From Pseudopedobacter sp035496935 (GTDB lineage Bacteria; Bacteroidota; Bacteroidia; Sphingobacteriales; Sphingobacteriaceae): a DNA stretch of 64,000 bases. Positions 1 through 8,107 of the stretch are shown here, one piece after another. Position 1 is the first letter of the stretch, and every line of letters starts with the position of its first letter. The DNA lies in NCBI GenBank assembly GCA_035496935.1, contig DATJED010000015.1, positions 1-64,000 of the forward strand, given 5' to 3'. The translations under genes and the position numbers were made by a program. Below the pieces are notes generated by a model. That model saw only the letters and a program-made list of their open reading frames with translations. It did no database searches and was not told the origin of the DNA.

Positions 1-422
1 CTGATCCCAATATGACCAGATTTAATATTTCTTTGCAATGTGGGGTGGATATGGTGATGCATGCACTAGAAAACGCTTGGGGCGGGGAGATCTTTATTCC
101 AAAAATACCTTCTTATAAGATTTTGGATGTCGCTAGTGCTATCGGTCCGGATTGTGAACACGTAGTTGTTGGTATCCGTCCTGGAGAGAAGGTGCATGAG
201 GAGATGATTACTCCATCCGATTCTTTTTATACCTACGATTTGGGAAAATATTATACCATTTTACCTTCTACTCATAAATGGTCTTTAAATGAATATAAAG
301 ATACTTTCAACGCAAGATTGGTTGAGCCCGGTTTTGCTTATAATTCTGGAGATAATACTGAATGGGAAACTGTTGATTCTTTAAAATCATTGATTATAAA
401 ACACGTAGATAGTTCTTGTTAA
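1..422 (+). CDS. pseB: UDP-GlcNAc 4,6-dehydratase (inverting), PseB, 3' part
   Basis: The gene is cut by the left window edge; the frame is open from base 3, so the ATG at 12 is internal. About 139 C-terminal residues remain. Visible are the DPNMTRF segment and GIRPGEKVHEEMI, both typical of the C-terminal half of PseB/FlaA1-type short-chain dehydrogenases. PseB performs the first step of pseudaminic acid synthesis, turning UDP-GlcNAc into a 4-keto-6-deoxy-L-arabino sugar in the cytoplasm. PseC starts 10 bases downstream, which supports the assignment. The NAD-binding motif and catalytic residues lie outside the window, so only the C-terminal family signature is seen. Confidence 0.88.
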   Translation, partial: DPNMTRFNISLQCGVDMVMHALENAWGGEIFIPKIPSYKILDVASAIGPDCEHVVVGIRPGEKVHEEMITPSDSFYTYDLGKYYTILPSTHKWSLNEYKDTFNARLVEPGFAYNSGDNTEWETVDSLKSLIIKHVDSSC

Positions 423-432
423 ACCTATAACC

Positions 433-1617
433 ATGATTCCATACGGTAAGCAAAATATTACTGAAGAAGATATTGAGGCGGTTATTACTACGCTAAGATC
501 CGACTATTTAACACAAGGCCCAACGATCAAGCAATTTGAGGATGCTTTTGCTAAATACGTTGGGGCTAAATATGCTGTTGCTGTTGCAAATGGAACCGCA
601 GCATTGCATCTTTGTGCACTTGCATTAGAAGTTAAAGAAGGTCAAAAAGTAATTACAACACCTATTACTTTCGCTGCATCGGCGAATTGTGTGAGGTATT
701 GCGGAGGCGAAGTAATTTTTGCAGACATTGATCCGGAAAGCTATTTATTAGATTTAGAAAAGGTAAGAGAATTATTAAAAGGTGCTCCAAAAGGAACCTA
801 CTCGGGAATGATCCCGGTAGATTTTGCAGGTAAAGCGGTAGACTTAGAAAAATTTAGAAAATTAGCAGACGAACATGACTTATGGATTATTGAAGACGCC
901 TGCCACGCACCTGGAGGTTTTTTCAAAGATATTTCAAACTCAATCCAGAATTGTGGAAACAGCAATTTTGCCGACTTGGCCATCTTTTCGTTCCATCCTG
1001 TAAAACATATTGCCTCTGGTGAAGGAGGGATGATTACAACCAATAATCCAAATCTTTACGCTAAACTATTAAAGTTAAGAACTCACGGGATCTCCAAAAA
1101 TACATACGAATATCAAAACACCATTGATTTTGCTAACGGCGTGAACGGCACAGAAACTTACCCAAATTGGTATATGGAAATGCAGATGCTAGGCTACAAC
1201 TATCGCATCACCGATTTTCAAGCTGCATTAGGATTAAGCCAATTGAGCAGGGCGGACGAAGGAATAGAAAGAAGGAGAGAAATTGCAAGTAATTATTTTA
1301 ATGCTTTTAAAGATAAAGATTTTATCATCAGCCAGTCTGGGATTGTCGAAGGTCACGCCTATCATCTTTATGTTTTAGAGGTTAAGGATAGGCTGGGTTT
1401 ATACAATTACTTGCGAGAAAAGGAGATTTTTGCTCAAATACATTATATCCCTTGCCACCTAATGCCTTATTACAAAAGTTTGGGCTGGAAAGAGGGTGAT
1501 ATGCCGAACGCAGAAAACTATTATAAAAACTGTATCAGCTTGCCAATGTATCCTACACTAACCAGCAAAGAGCAAGAATATGTGATTGAAAAAATTAATG
1601 AATATTATAATAAGTAA
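433..1617 (+). CDS. pseC: UDP-4-amino-4,6-dideoxy-N-acetyl-beta-L-altrosamine transaminase PseC
   Basis: 394 residues, the usual length for PseC in the DegT/DnrJ/EryC1 family of PLP-dependent sugar aminotransferases. It would transfer an amino group from glutamate to C4 of the PseB product. Visible are ANGTAALHL (about 53-61), the PITFAASANCV block, IIEDACHAPGG, and FSFHPVKHIASGEGG, whose Lys191 should be the PLP-binding lysine. The ATG at 433 follows pseB by 10 bases, and the next gene starts 3 bases after its stop, so it is co-transcribed with both. Family membership is very secure. The substrate is inferred from the pse context. Confidence 0.93.
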   Translation: MIPYGKQNITEEDIEAVITTLRSDYLTQGPTIKQFEDAFAKYVGAKYAVAVANGTAALHLCALALEVKEGQKVITTPITFAASANCVRYCGGEVIFADIDPESYLLDLEKVRELLKGAPKGTYSGMIPVDFAGKAVDLEKFRKLADEHDLWIIEDACHAPGGFFKDISNSIQNCGNSNFADLAIFSFHPVKHIASGEGGMITTNNPNLYAKLLKLRTHGISKNTYEYQNTIDFANGVNGTETYPNWYMEMQMLGYNYRITDFQAALGLSQLSRADEGIERRREIASNYFNAFKDKDFIISQSGIVEGHAYHLYVLEVKDRLGLYNYLREKEIFAQIHYIPCHLMPYYKSLGWKEGDMPNAENYYKNCISLPMYPTLTSKEQEYVIEKINEYYNK

Positions 1618-1620
1618 ATT

Positions 1621-2772
1621 ATGGAAATCCGTTATTGTTCAAAATGTTTGTTTCCTGAAACAAAGCCAGATCTGTTTTTTAACGACGAAGGAGTTTGTTC
1701 TGCTTGCGAGGCCTCATCTCAAAAGGATCTAGATATTGATTGGAAACAACGGGAAAGAGACTTTTTTTCAATTATAGACAAGTATAAAAAAGGGCCAGAG
1801 CAGATAGGTTATGACTGTTTAATACCGGTAAGTGGCGGTAAAGATAGCACATATCAGGCTTATTTCATGAAAGAAGTCTGTGGTTTAAACCCTCTTTGTG
1901 TGTGCTTCGAAACAACAAATTTAACTGAGCTAGGACAGAGAAATTTAGATAACATTTCTAAAATGGGTATTGATGTGATATACTTTAAGAAGAATTACAA
2001 AGCATATAGAAGCATGGTTGTGGAAGGCTTCAAAAGAGTGGGCGACGAAATGTGGCCTAACCACTTAGGAATTTTCACGGTGCCTATTCATATAGCGGTC
2101 AAATTTAACATTCCTTTAGTTATTTGGGGAGAAAACCCCCAACAGGAATATGGTGGTCCTGTAGAGTCCGTCGAAAACAAACATTTGAACCGGAGATGGC
2201 TAGAAGAATTCGGAGGGTTACTAGGTAACAGAATTCAAGATATGGTAGGAGTTGATGGACTCACTGAAAAGGAATTGACACCCTATTTTTATCCAACAGA
2301 CGAAGAAATCGATAGAGTTGGAGTCGTAGGAATATTTTTAGGGCACTACTTCTTCTGGGACGCCAGAAAGCAACTAGATATTGTGAAAAAATATGGGTTT
2401 TCGGTAAAAGAAGATGGTCCGGTGGAAGGTACATATACAAACTATGAAAATCTTGACGAAAAAATGCACAGTTTGCATGATTACCTTAAATATGTGAAAT
2501 ACGGTTTTGGACGAGCGACGGACCACGCTTGTATCGATATTAGAAATAAAAGAATTACGAGAGATGAGGGCTTAGAATTAGTAAAAAAATATGACGGTAA
2601 GTACCCACATTTGGGCATTAAAGAATTTGTAGATTATTCCGGTATGACTAAAGAAGAAATTGATTGTATTCTTGATTCCTTTACAAATCCAATTCTTTTT
2701 GCTCAAGACGAAAACGGTAAATTTCAACGTGATTTGGAGGGAAACTTAATAAGGAATTTTGACTTTGCATAA
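1621..2772 (+). CDS. N-acetyl sugar amidotransferase (WbpG/PseA-type PP-loop enzyme)
   Basis: 383 residues. The N-terminus has two Cys pairs (Cys6, Cys9, Cys26, Cys29) that look like a zinc knuckle. The ATP-pyrophosphatase P-loop SGGKDS lies at 71-76. This is the architecture of the N-acetyl sugar amidotransferases, including Pseudomonas WbpG and Campylobacter PseA, which convert an acetamido group on a sugar to an acetamidino group using ATP and ammonia. The two genes directly downstream encode a HisH-like glutaminase and a HisF-like barrel, the ammonia supply used by WbpG. Position between pseC and pseF suggests that the substrate is the nonulosonate or a precursor; that is inference. Confidence 0.88.
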   Translation: MEIRYCSKCLFPETKPDLFFNDEGVCSACEASSQKDLDIDWKQRERDFFSIIDKYKKGPEQIGYDCLIPVSGGKDSTYQAYFMKEVCGLNPLCVCFETTNLTELGQRNLDNISKMGIDVIYFKKNYKAYRSMVVEGFKRVGDEMWPNHLGIFTVPIHIAVKFNIPLVIWGENPQQEYGGPVESVENKHLNRRWLEEFGGLLGNRIQDMVGVDGLTEKELTPYFYPTDEEIDRVGVVGIFLGHYFFWDARKQLDIVKKYGFSVKEDGPVEGTYTNYENLDEKMHSLHDYLKYVKYGFGRATDHACIDIRNKRITRDEGLELVKKYDGKYPHLGIKEFVDYSGMTKEEIDCILDSFTNPILFAQDENGKFQRDLEGNLIRNFDFA

Positions 2773-3384
2773 ATGGTAGCAATAATTGATTATGGTATGG
2801 GGAACGTCGCCTCAGTGCAAAAAGCTTTAAACTTTTTGAATGTAAAAAGTATAATAACCAGCGATAGTAGTATTATAAAAAAAGCAGAAAAAATTTTATT
2901 GCCAGGAGTGGGGTCTTTTGCACAGGGAATGGAAAATCTAAGAAAAGGAGAACTCGATAAAATCTTAACAGAAGAAATTATAGAAAAGGAGAAAAAATTT
3001 TTAGGGATATGTTTGGGAATGCAACTAATTATGGAAAGTGGTTCAGAGCCGTTGGATTGTGAAGGATTGGGATGGATTAAAGGAAAGGTGGTGAAGTTTC
3101 AGGACGAAAGTTTAAATATCCCACACATGGGATGGAATGACATCAAAGTTTATAATAATACTTACTATAAAAACTGCATTTCAAAGGACTTTTACTTTAT
3201 TCATAGTTACCATGTAGTACCTGATAACGCCAAAGATATTGCAGCGACAGTAGATTATGGCTTCGAGGTAGTTGCAAGTGTGCAAAGTGATAACATTTTC
3301 GCAACGCAATTCCATCCTGAAAAAAGTCAAGATGCGGGTTTATCGGTTTTAAAAGCTTTCTTTAATCAAGATGCTGAAAGTTAG
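2773..3384 (+). CDS. hisH: HisH-like glutamine amidotransferase subunit for sugar amidination
   Basis: 203 residues, class I glutaminase of the HisH family. The nucleophile elbow GICLGMQ places the catalytic cysteine at Cys80, and FHPEKSQ near the C-terminus supplies the His-Glu pair, so glutaminase chemistry looks intact. Start ATG immediately follows the TAA of the amidotransferase gene, and the end overlaps the hisF-like gene by 14 bases. No other histidine-biosynthesis gene is in the window. The copy is therefore best read as the ammonia generator for the PP-loop amidotransferase upstream, as in the wbpG-hisH2-hisF2 arrangement of Pseudomonas O-antigen loci. The name marks the family, not a role in histidine synthesis. 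Confidence 0.88.
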   Translation: MVAIIDYGMGNVASVQKALNFLNVKSIITSDSSIIKKAEKILLPGVGSFAQGMENLRKGELDKILTEEIIEKEKKFLGICLGMQLIMESGSEPLDCEGLGWIKGKVVKFQDESLNIPHMGWNDIKVYNNTYYKNCISKDFYFIHSYHVVPDNAKDIAATVDYGFEVVASVQSDNIFATQFHPEKSQDAGLSVLKAFFNQDAES

Positions 3385-4117
3385 AATTATACCTATACTA
3401 ACCTTCAACGGTTTTGGCTTAGTTAAGACTAAAAAATTTACTAATCCAAGAATGGTTGGTAATCCGGTTCAGGCCGCAAAAGTATATAACAGCAGAGGGG
3501 TTGATGAATTAGTATTCTTGGACATCTTTGCCAGTACACAAAAGAGAAAAGCAAATCTTAAACTCATATCTGATGTCATTAAGGAGTGTTATATGCCAGT
3601 CGCTATTGGTGGCGGAATAGGAAGTATTGACGACATCAACGATTTACTTAAAATAGGTGCTGATAAGGTAGTTATAAAAACTAAGGCTCTTCTAGACAAC
3701 GTTTTCATTAAAGAAGCGGTAGCGTTCTTCGGAGCCCAGTGCATTACAATTGCTGTTGATGCTTATTCAACAGAAGAAGGCTATATGGTTTTTAATGCTT
3801 TAGAAGTTAGTATTTCACTAAAGGATTTTATAATGCAGATGGTGGACTGTGGAGTTGGTGAATTTATGTTAGTTAGTGTAGATAAGGACGGAATGATGGA
3901 GGGGTTTGATATAGATATGATTAATTATGTAAAAAGCCTTACAAACATTCCTGTAATAGCCGCAGGAGGGGGTGGTAATATGGACCATTATAAAGAGTTA
4001 TTTACAAAAACGAAAGTCAAGGCAGTAGGGTCGGCAAGTATTTTCCATTTTACCCAGTTTACTCCTTTAGATATCAAAAATGAATTAATAAAAATAAATA
4101 TCCCAGTAAGAATTTAA
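3371..4117 (+). CDS. hisF: HisF-like barrel protein, ammonia-channel partner of the amidotransferase
   Basis: 248 residues, (beta/alpha)8 barrel of the HisF family. The N-terminus reads RIIPILTFNG where genuine HisF has RIIPCLDVxxG, so the catalytic Asp11 of imidazole glycerol phosphate synthase is replaced. The second acid, in AVDAY, is kept, as are the phosphate-binding-type AIGGGIGS and AAGGGG segments. Loss of Asp11 fits a protein that no longer makes a histidine precursor and mainly conducts ammonia. It overlaps the hisH-like gene by 14 bases and precedes pseF by 9. That it binds the PP-loop enzyme is inferred from the Pseudomonas WbpG system. Confidence 0.85.
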   Translation: MLKVRIIPILTFNGFGLVKTKKFTNPRMVGNPVQAAKVYNSRGVDELVFLDIFASTQKRKANLKLISDVIKECYMPVAIGGGIGSIDDINDLLKIGADKVVIKTKALLDNVFIKEAVAFFGAQCITIAVDAYSTEEGYMVFNALEVSISLKDFIMQMVDCGVGEFMLVSVDKDGMMEGFDIDMINYVKSLTNIPVIAAGGGGNMDHYKELFTKTKVKAVGSASIFHFTQFTPLDIKNELIKINIPVRI

Positions 4118-4126
4118 GAATTTAGT

Positions 4127-4819
4127 TTGAAAAGAATTGCCATTATACCAGCCCGAGGAGGGAGTAAAAGGATTCCACGAAAGAATATTAAAGTTTTTTT
4201 TGGAGAACCAATTATTTCCTATTCAATAAAGGCAGCCATAAATAGCGGATTGTATGACGAGGTAATGGTTTCTACAGACGATGAAACGATTGCCAATGTT
4301 GCTACAAAATATGGAGCAAAGATTCCTTTTATAAGAAGTGCACAAACTAGCGATGATTTTGCAACTACTGCTGATGTTATCAATGAAGTTATAAATTGGT
4401 ATGAAAAAAACAGTGAGGAAAGATTCGAGCAGGGCACTTGTATATATGCTTGCGCACCGTTTGTCAATGCTGATCTGTTAAAAGAATCATTCGATATTTT
4501 AAATACGACAAAATCGGACTGCGTTTTTCCTGTTATAAGGTACTCTCATCCTATTCAAAGAGCATTTATATTAAATGAAGAAAAAAAAATATCGATAATT
4601 AACGATGTTAATTCAGACTTAAGAAGTCAGGATTTAAAGCCGGCCTTTCACGATGCAGGTATGTTCTATAGTTTTGATATAAAAAGCTTTAAACAAAAAA
4701 AAAGCTTGAGGACTGAAGATACTTTTGGTATAGAGATTAGTGAACTTAATGCGCATGATATCGATAGTGAAGACGACTGGAAGTTGGCAGAATTGAAATT
4801 TCAACTTTCTTTAAAATGA
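4127..4819 (+). CDS. pseF: Pseudaminic acid cytidylyltransferase PseF
   Basis: 230 residues, CMP-sugar synthetase family. The N-terminal nucleotide-binding motif IIPARGGSKRIPRKN is present, followed by VSTDDETIA, as in NeuA/PseF proteins. It would activate the nonulosonic acid with CTP to CMP-nonulosonate, the donor for glycosyltransferases. The start codon is TTG at 4127, chosen because translation from it begins directly at the conserved KRIAIIPARGG and no ATG is available nearby. Its stop overlaps the next start as ATGA. PseF is preferred over NeuA or LegF because pseC and pseI flank it; the exact nonulosonate isomer cannot be proven from sequence. Confidence 0.88.
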   Translation: MKRIAIIPARGGSKRIPRKNIKVFFGEPIISYSIKAAINSGLYDEVMVSTDDETIANVATKYGAKIPFIRSAQTSDDFATTADVINEVINWYEKNSEERFEQGTCIYACAPFVNADLLKESFDILNTTKSDCVFPVIRYSHPIQRAFILNEEKKISIINDVNSDLRSQDLKPAFHDAGMFYSFDIKSFKQKKSLRTEDTFGIEISELNAHDIDSEDDWKLAELKFQLSLK

Positions 4820-5820
4820 GGGCCTATAAATGTCTCGACGAGCAAATATTTGAAACAGCTGTTTTTAAAATAGTACCTGTTAGATTTGAAGACCGGCTAA
4901 ATATTATGCAATGGCGCAATGAACAAATCTATCATCTACGCCAAAGTAAACCATTAACTCTCGAAGATCAGGATAACTACTTTAACAATGTGGTTGAAAA
5001 GCTATTTGATCAGCAGCAACCTAATCAGGTGTTGTTTTCTTTCCTAAAAGAAGGCATTTGTGTTGGTTACGGTGGTCTGGTTCATATCAACTGGCTTGAT
5101 AAAAATGCGGAGATTTCCTTTATAATGGAGACTAAATTCGAAAAAGACTATTTCGATCATTTTTGGTCAGTATATCTCAGTCTTATTGAACAAGTGGCAT
5201 TTGAAAAACTAAAACTTCATAAAATTTTTACTTATGCTTTTGATATTAGACCCCACCTATATCCTTCGTTAATCAATAGCGGCTACAATAAAGACGCTTC
5301 TTTAAGGGAACACTGTTTTTTTGATGGGGATTTTAAAAATGTGATTATCCATTCTAAAATAGCAAATTCAACTTTTCTGAGAAAAGCAAGCGTAAACGAT
5401 ACATTGCTTACTTTTAACTGGGCAAATAATAAAGAGATTCGTAAATACTCATTTACTAAAACTGCCATAGCATTGGAAGAGCATTCTAAATGGTTTCAGA
5501 AAAAGATAGAAAGCCATACATGTTATTATTATATCCTTTGCAAAGGAAATCAAAAAATTGGTTCGATCCGGTTAGATGTCAATACGAAAAACGAAGGCTT
5601 AATTAGTTATTTAATAGACCCAATTTTTCAAGGTAAAGGTTACGGAGCTATTATTTTAGAGAAATTAGAGCTAATTATAAAAGAATTGAACCTTAACCTT
5701 AAAAAAATAAAGGGACAAGTTTTGCATGAAAATCAGGCATCGGTAAAAATCTTTCGTAAACTTGCATATCAAGAGTTTGAAGAAGAACAGAATCTCATTT
5801 TTGAAAAAGAATTAAAATGA
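4816..5820 (+). CDS. Tandem GNAT-domain acetyltransferase (PseH-like)
   Basis: 334 residues made of two GNAT-like domains. Domain 1 (about 15-175) has the RFEDRLNIMQWRNE opening typical of PseH, which acetylates the 4-amino group of the pseudaminic acid precursor. Domain 2 (about 185-330) starts with FLRKASVNDTLLTFNWANN and carries an acetyl-CoA loop, PIFQGKGYGAIILE. Domain 2 resembles the acetyltransferase domain that in many bacteria is fused to PseG, but no PseG domain is present. Overlaps with pseF and pseI are both ATGA. One domain is probably the PseH activity; the other may modify a second amino or hydroxyl position. That assignment is open. Confidence 0.72.
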   Translation: MRAYKCLDEQIFETAVFKIVPVRFEDRLNIMQWRNEQIYHLRQSKPLTLEDQDNYFNNVVEKLFDQQQPNQVLFSFLKEGICVGYGGLVHINWLDKNAEISFIMETKFEKDYFDHFWSVYLSLIEQVAFEKLKLHKIFTYAFDIRPHLYPSLINSGYNKDASLREHCFFDGDFKNVIIHSKIANSTFLRKASVNDTLLTFNWANNKEIRKYSFTKTAIALEEHSKWFQKKIESHTCYYYILCKGNQKIGSIRLDVNTKNEGLISYLIDPIFQGKGYGAIILEKLELIIKELNLNLKKIKGQVLHENQASVKIFRKLAYQEFEEEQNLIFEKELK

Positions 5821-6854
5821 AAATTGGAAAACAGCTGATTGGTGATCACTCGCCAGTTTTTATTATTGCAGAATTGTCTGCCAATCATAACGGAAGCATA
5901 GAAATTGCTTTAGAAACAATAAAAGCTGCAAAAAGAGCAGGTGCCGATTGTATAAAACTTCAAACCTATACAGCCGACACCATTACCATAGATTGTAAAA
6001 AAGAAGACTTTAAAATTAAAGGAACAATTTGGGAGGACAAATACCTTTACGATTTGTACAAAGATGCCTATACCCCATGGGAATGGCACCAAGAATTATT
6101 TAAAGCCGCTGAGAAAGAAGGTCTAATATGTTTTTCATCTCCTTTTGATAAAACTGCAGTAGATTTTTTGGAAAACTTAAATGTGCCAGCTTACAAAATA
6201 GCATCTTTCGAAATTACCGATATTCCTTTAATAGAATATGTAGCTTCTAAAGGAAAGCCCATTATTATATCAACTGGTATAGCCGAGATTGAAGACATAG
6301 AATTGGCTTTGGATGCGTGTAAGCGCATGGGAAATAACGATATAGCCCTGTTAAAATGTACCTCGAGTTATCCTGCACCAATTGAGGAGGCCAATTTAGT
6401 GATGATTAAAGATTTAGCAGAAAGATTCAAAGTTGTATCTGGCCTTTCTGACCATACCATGGGAAGTACCGCACCAATTGTAGCGACAATTTTAGGAGCA
6501 AAAATTATTGAAAAACATTTTATTTTAGATAGAGCTATTGGCGGACCAGACGCTTCGTTTTCTATAAATGAGCAAGAGTTTACAGAAATGGTAAAAGCCA
6601 TTAGAGAGGCAGAAAAAGCGATAGGAATTGTGGATTACACCTTGACGGAGAAACAGAAAAAAGGAAAAGATTTCTGCCGCTCTTTATATATTGTCAAAGA
6701 TATTAAAGCAGGCGAAATTATAACAGAGGAAAATCTAAGATCGATTAGGCCCGGATTTGGCTTACATCCTAAACACTATAATTCTTTACTCGGAAAAACA
6801 GTTAATTCGAATATAGAAAAAGGACAACCATTTTCTTTAAATTATCTATCATGA
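5817..6854 (+). CDS. pseI: Pseudaminic acid synthase PseI
   Basis: 345 residues, NeuB/SpsE family. It would condense phosphoenolpyruvate with the 6-deoxy-diacetamido hexose to give the nine-carbon nonulosonic acid. The N-terminal barrel shows IIAELSANHNGS, GADCIKLQTY, CFSSPFD and SGLSDHTMGS. A C-terminal antifreeze-like SAF domain (about 285-345) contains CRSLYIVKDIKAGE and LRSIRPGFGLHPKH. The length is normal, and the ATGA overlaps with both neighbours show tight co-translation. The PseI rather than NeuB or LegI label depends on the surrounding pse genes. Confidence 0.92.
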   Translation: MKIGKQLIGDHSPVFIIAELSANHNGSIEIALETIKAAKRAGADCIKLQTYTADTITIDCKKEDFKIKGTIWEDKYLYDLYKDAYTPWEWHQELFKAAEKEGLICFSSPFDKTAVDFLENLNVPAYKIASFEITDIPLIEYVASKGKPIIISTGIAEIEDIELALDACKRMGNNDIALLKCTSSYPAPIEEANLVMIKDLAERFKVVSGLSDHTMGSTAPIVATILGAKIIEKHFILDRAIGGPDASFSINEQEFTEMVKAIREAEKAIGIVDYTLTEKQKKGKDFCRSLYIVKDIKAGEIITEENLRSIRPGFGLHPKHYNSLLGKTVNSNIEKGQPFSLNYLS

Positions 6855-8107
6855 AGAAACAGCAAAATAATTTATATTTCAACAAACTTTATAATTCTAA
6901 ATCGGATTTTTATGATACGCTATTATATCAATATAATTCATGCATATATAGCTACGGTAATCATTTAAAAGAAAATGTAAAAAATTTTAAACGAAATTAT
7001 AGAAGCATAATTTATAGATTGTTTAGTCTCTGTTTTTTATTAAGAAAAAAAACTGAAAGAGGAAAATTTTATCTAAACAACTCCTACGTAGATTTGAACC
7101 TGCCTCTTTTAAAACCATGTTTACCTCCGTGGTGTATCTCTTTTAAAAAAGAGGTTTATTTAGAAAGGAAACTTAGTGACATAATTTTCAAAATGTTTAG
7201 AACTATAGAAAAACAAAGCATTAAATTATTGGTTTCAGCTGAGTTTGAAGGTTTATTGAAAGAATATAGTAAAGAATTTGGTAAAATGATTGTTAACGAT
7301 AAGCTATCATTTCTCATGGTGCCAAATGATATGTCTTTGTTTGAAAATTTAACAATCAAGGTATGCCAAGACAATAATATCCCAACTTTCGTTTACTTAC
7401 ACGGTCTTCCGGCTCGATTTAATTTAATCGATGACAATAGAGCAGATTTTTTAATTGTATGGGGAAAAGGGTTGAAAAATTCTTATGTTAACGCTGGGTT
7501 TAATCCGGATAAGATTTTGACAATTAAACATCCATTATATTCAAACTTTAAACTTGACCGCTTAAGGTCGAACTTGAAAGATGTTCTAGTCATTACTAAA
7601 GCAATGCCAGGAGCTCCAATCTCTAGTTTAGAGATGATACTAACTGACAGATCTAACTCTCTTTATTATGTTGAATCTGTTAAACAAATTCTATTGAAAT
7701 TAGGAGTACAATCTGCGAGATTGCGTTTGCATCCTTCAGAGAACCCATCATTTTACAATGAGAATTTGACAGATGATTTTTATACAATCGATTCTTTAGA
7801 TAAAACTTCTTCTTTAAATAATAGTACATTAGTTGTTGGACCGACATCGACCATGCTACTAGATGCTTTAAAACACAATGTTAATTATATTCTTTATGAC
7901 CCGGTAATTAATAGTAAAACTTTAGATTTTGAACAACAATTAGTTGCTCCATTTGATGGAAGTTCATTTATTAACCTTTCCCTAACCATTGAGGATTTTA
8001 CAGAAAACATCTTTAATCCTAATAGCAATGTTAGCGAGGACATTTTAAACGAATATCTAAATATCGACGATCATGATTATAAAAGGTTTTTAGAGATTGT
8101 TGCTTAA
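6851..8107 (+). CDS. GT-B-like protein, candidate nonulosonic acid transferase
   Basis: 418 residues with no signal peptide. I do not recognise a named family with certainty. The C-terminal half has features seen in polysialyltransferase- and KpsS-like GT-B enzymes: VYLHGLPARF (about 175-185), IVWGKGLKNSYVNAGF, a basic RLHPSENPSF segment, and VVGPTSTMLLDALKH, which resembles the CMP-sugar-binding serine/threonine region. The gene starts inside the pseI stop (ATGA) and ends overlapping the flippase gene. That position, directly after CMP-nonulosonate synthesis, makes transfer of the nonulosonic acid onto the repeat unit the best guess. Function is inference; an unrelated capsule enzyme is possible. 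Confidence 0.5.
   Translation: MKKQQNNLYFNKLYNSKSDFYDTLLYQYNSCIYSYGNHLKENVKNFKRNYRSIIYRLFSLCFLLRKKTERGKFYLNNSYVDLNLPLLKPCLPPWCISFKKEVYLERKLSDIIFKMFRTIEKQSIKLLVSAEFEGLLKEYSKEFGKMIVNDKLSFLMVPNDMSLFENLTIKVCQDNNIPTFVYLHGLPARFNLIDDNRADFLIVWGKGLKNSYVNAGFNPDKILTIKHPLYSNFKLDRLRSNLKDVLVITKAMPGAPISSLEMILTDRSNSLYYVESVKQILLKLGVQSARLRLHPSENPSFYNENLTDDFYTIDSLDKTSSLNNSTLVVGPTSTMLLDALKHNVNYILYDPVINSKTLDFEQQLVAPFDGSSFINLSLTIEDFTENIFNPNSNVSEDILNEYLNIDDHDYKRFLEIVA

Noticed and set aside
2773..4117. hisH and hisF as part of histidine biosynthesis
   Set aside because: No other his biosynthesis gene is present, they overlap an N-acetyl sugar amidotransferase and HisF lacks Asp11. hisS at 43.2 kb is a tRNA synthetase and unrelated.
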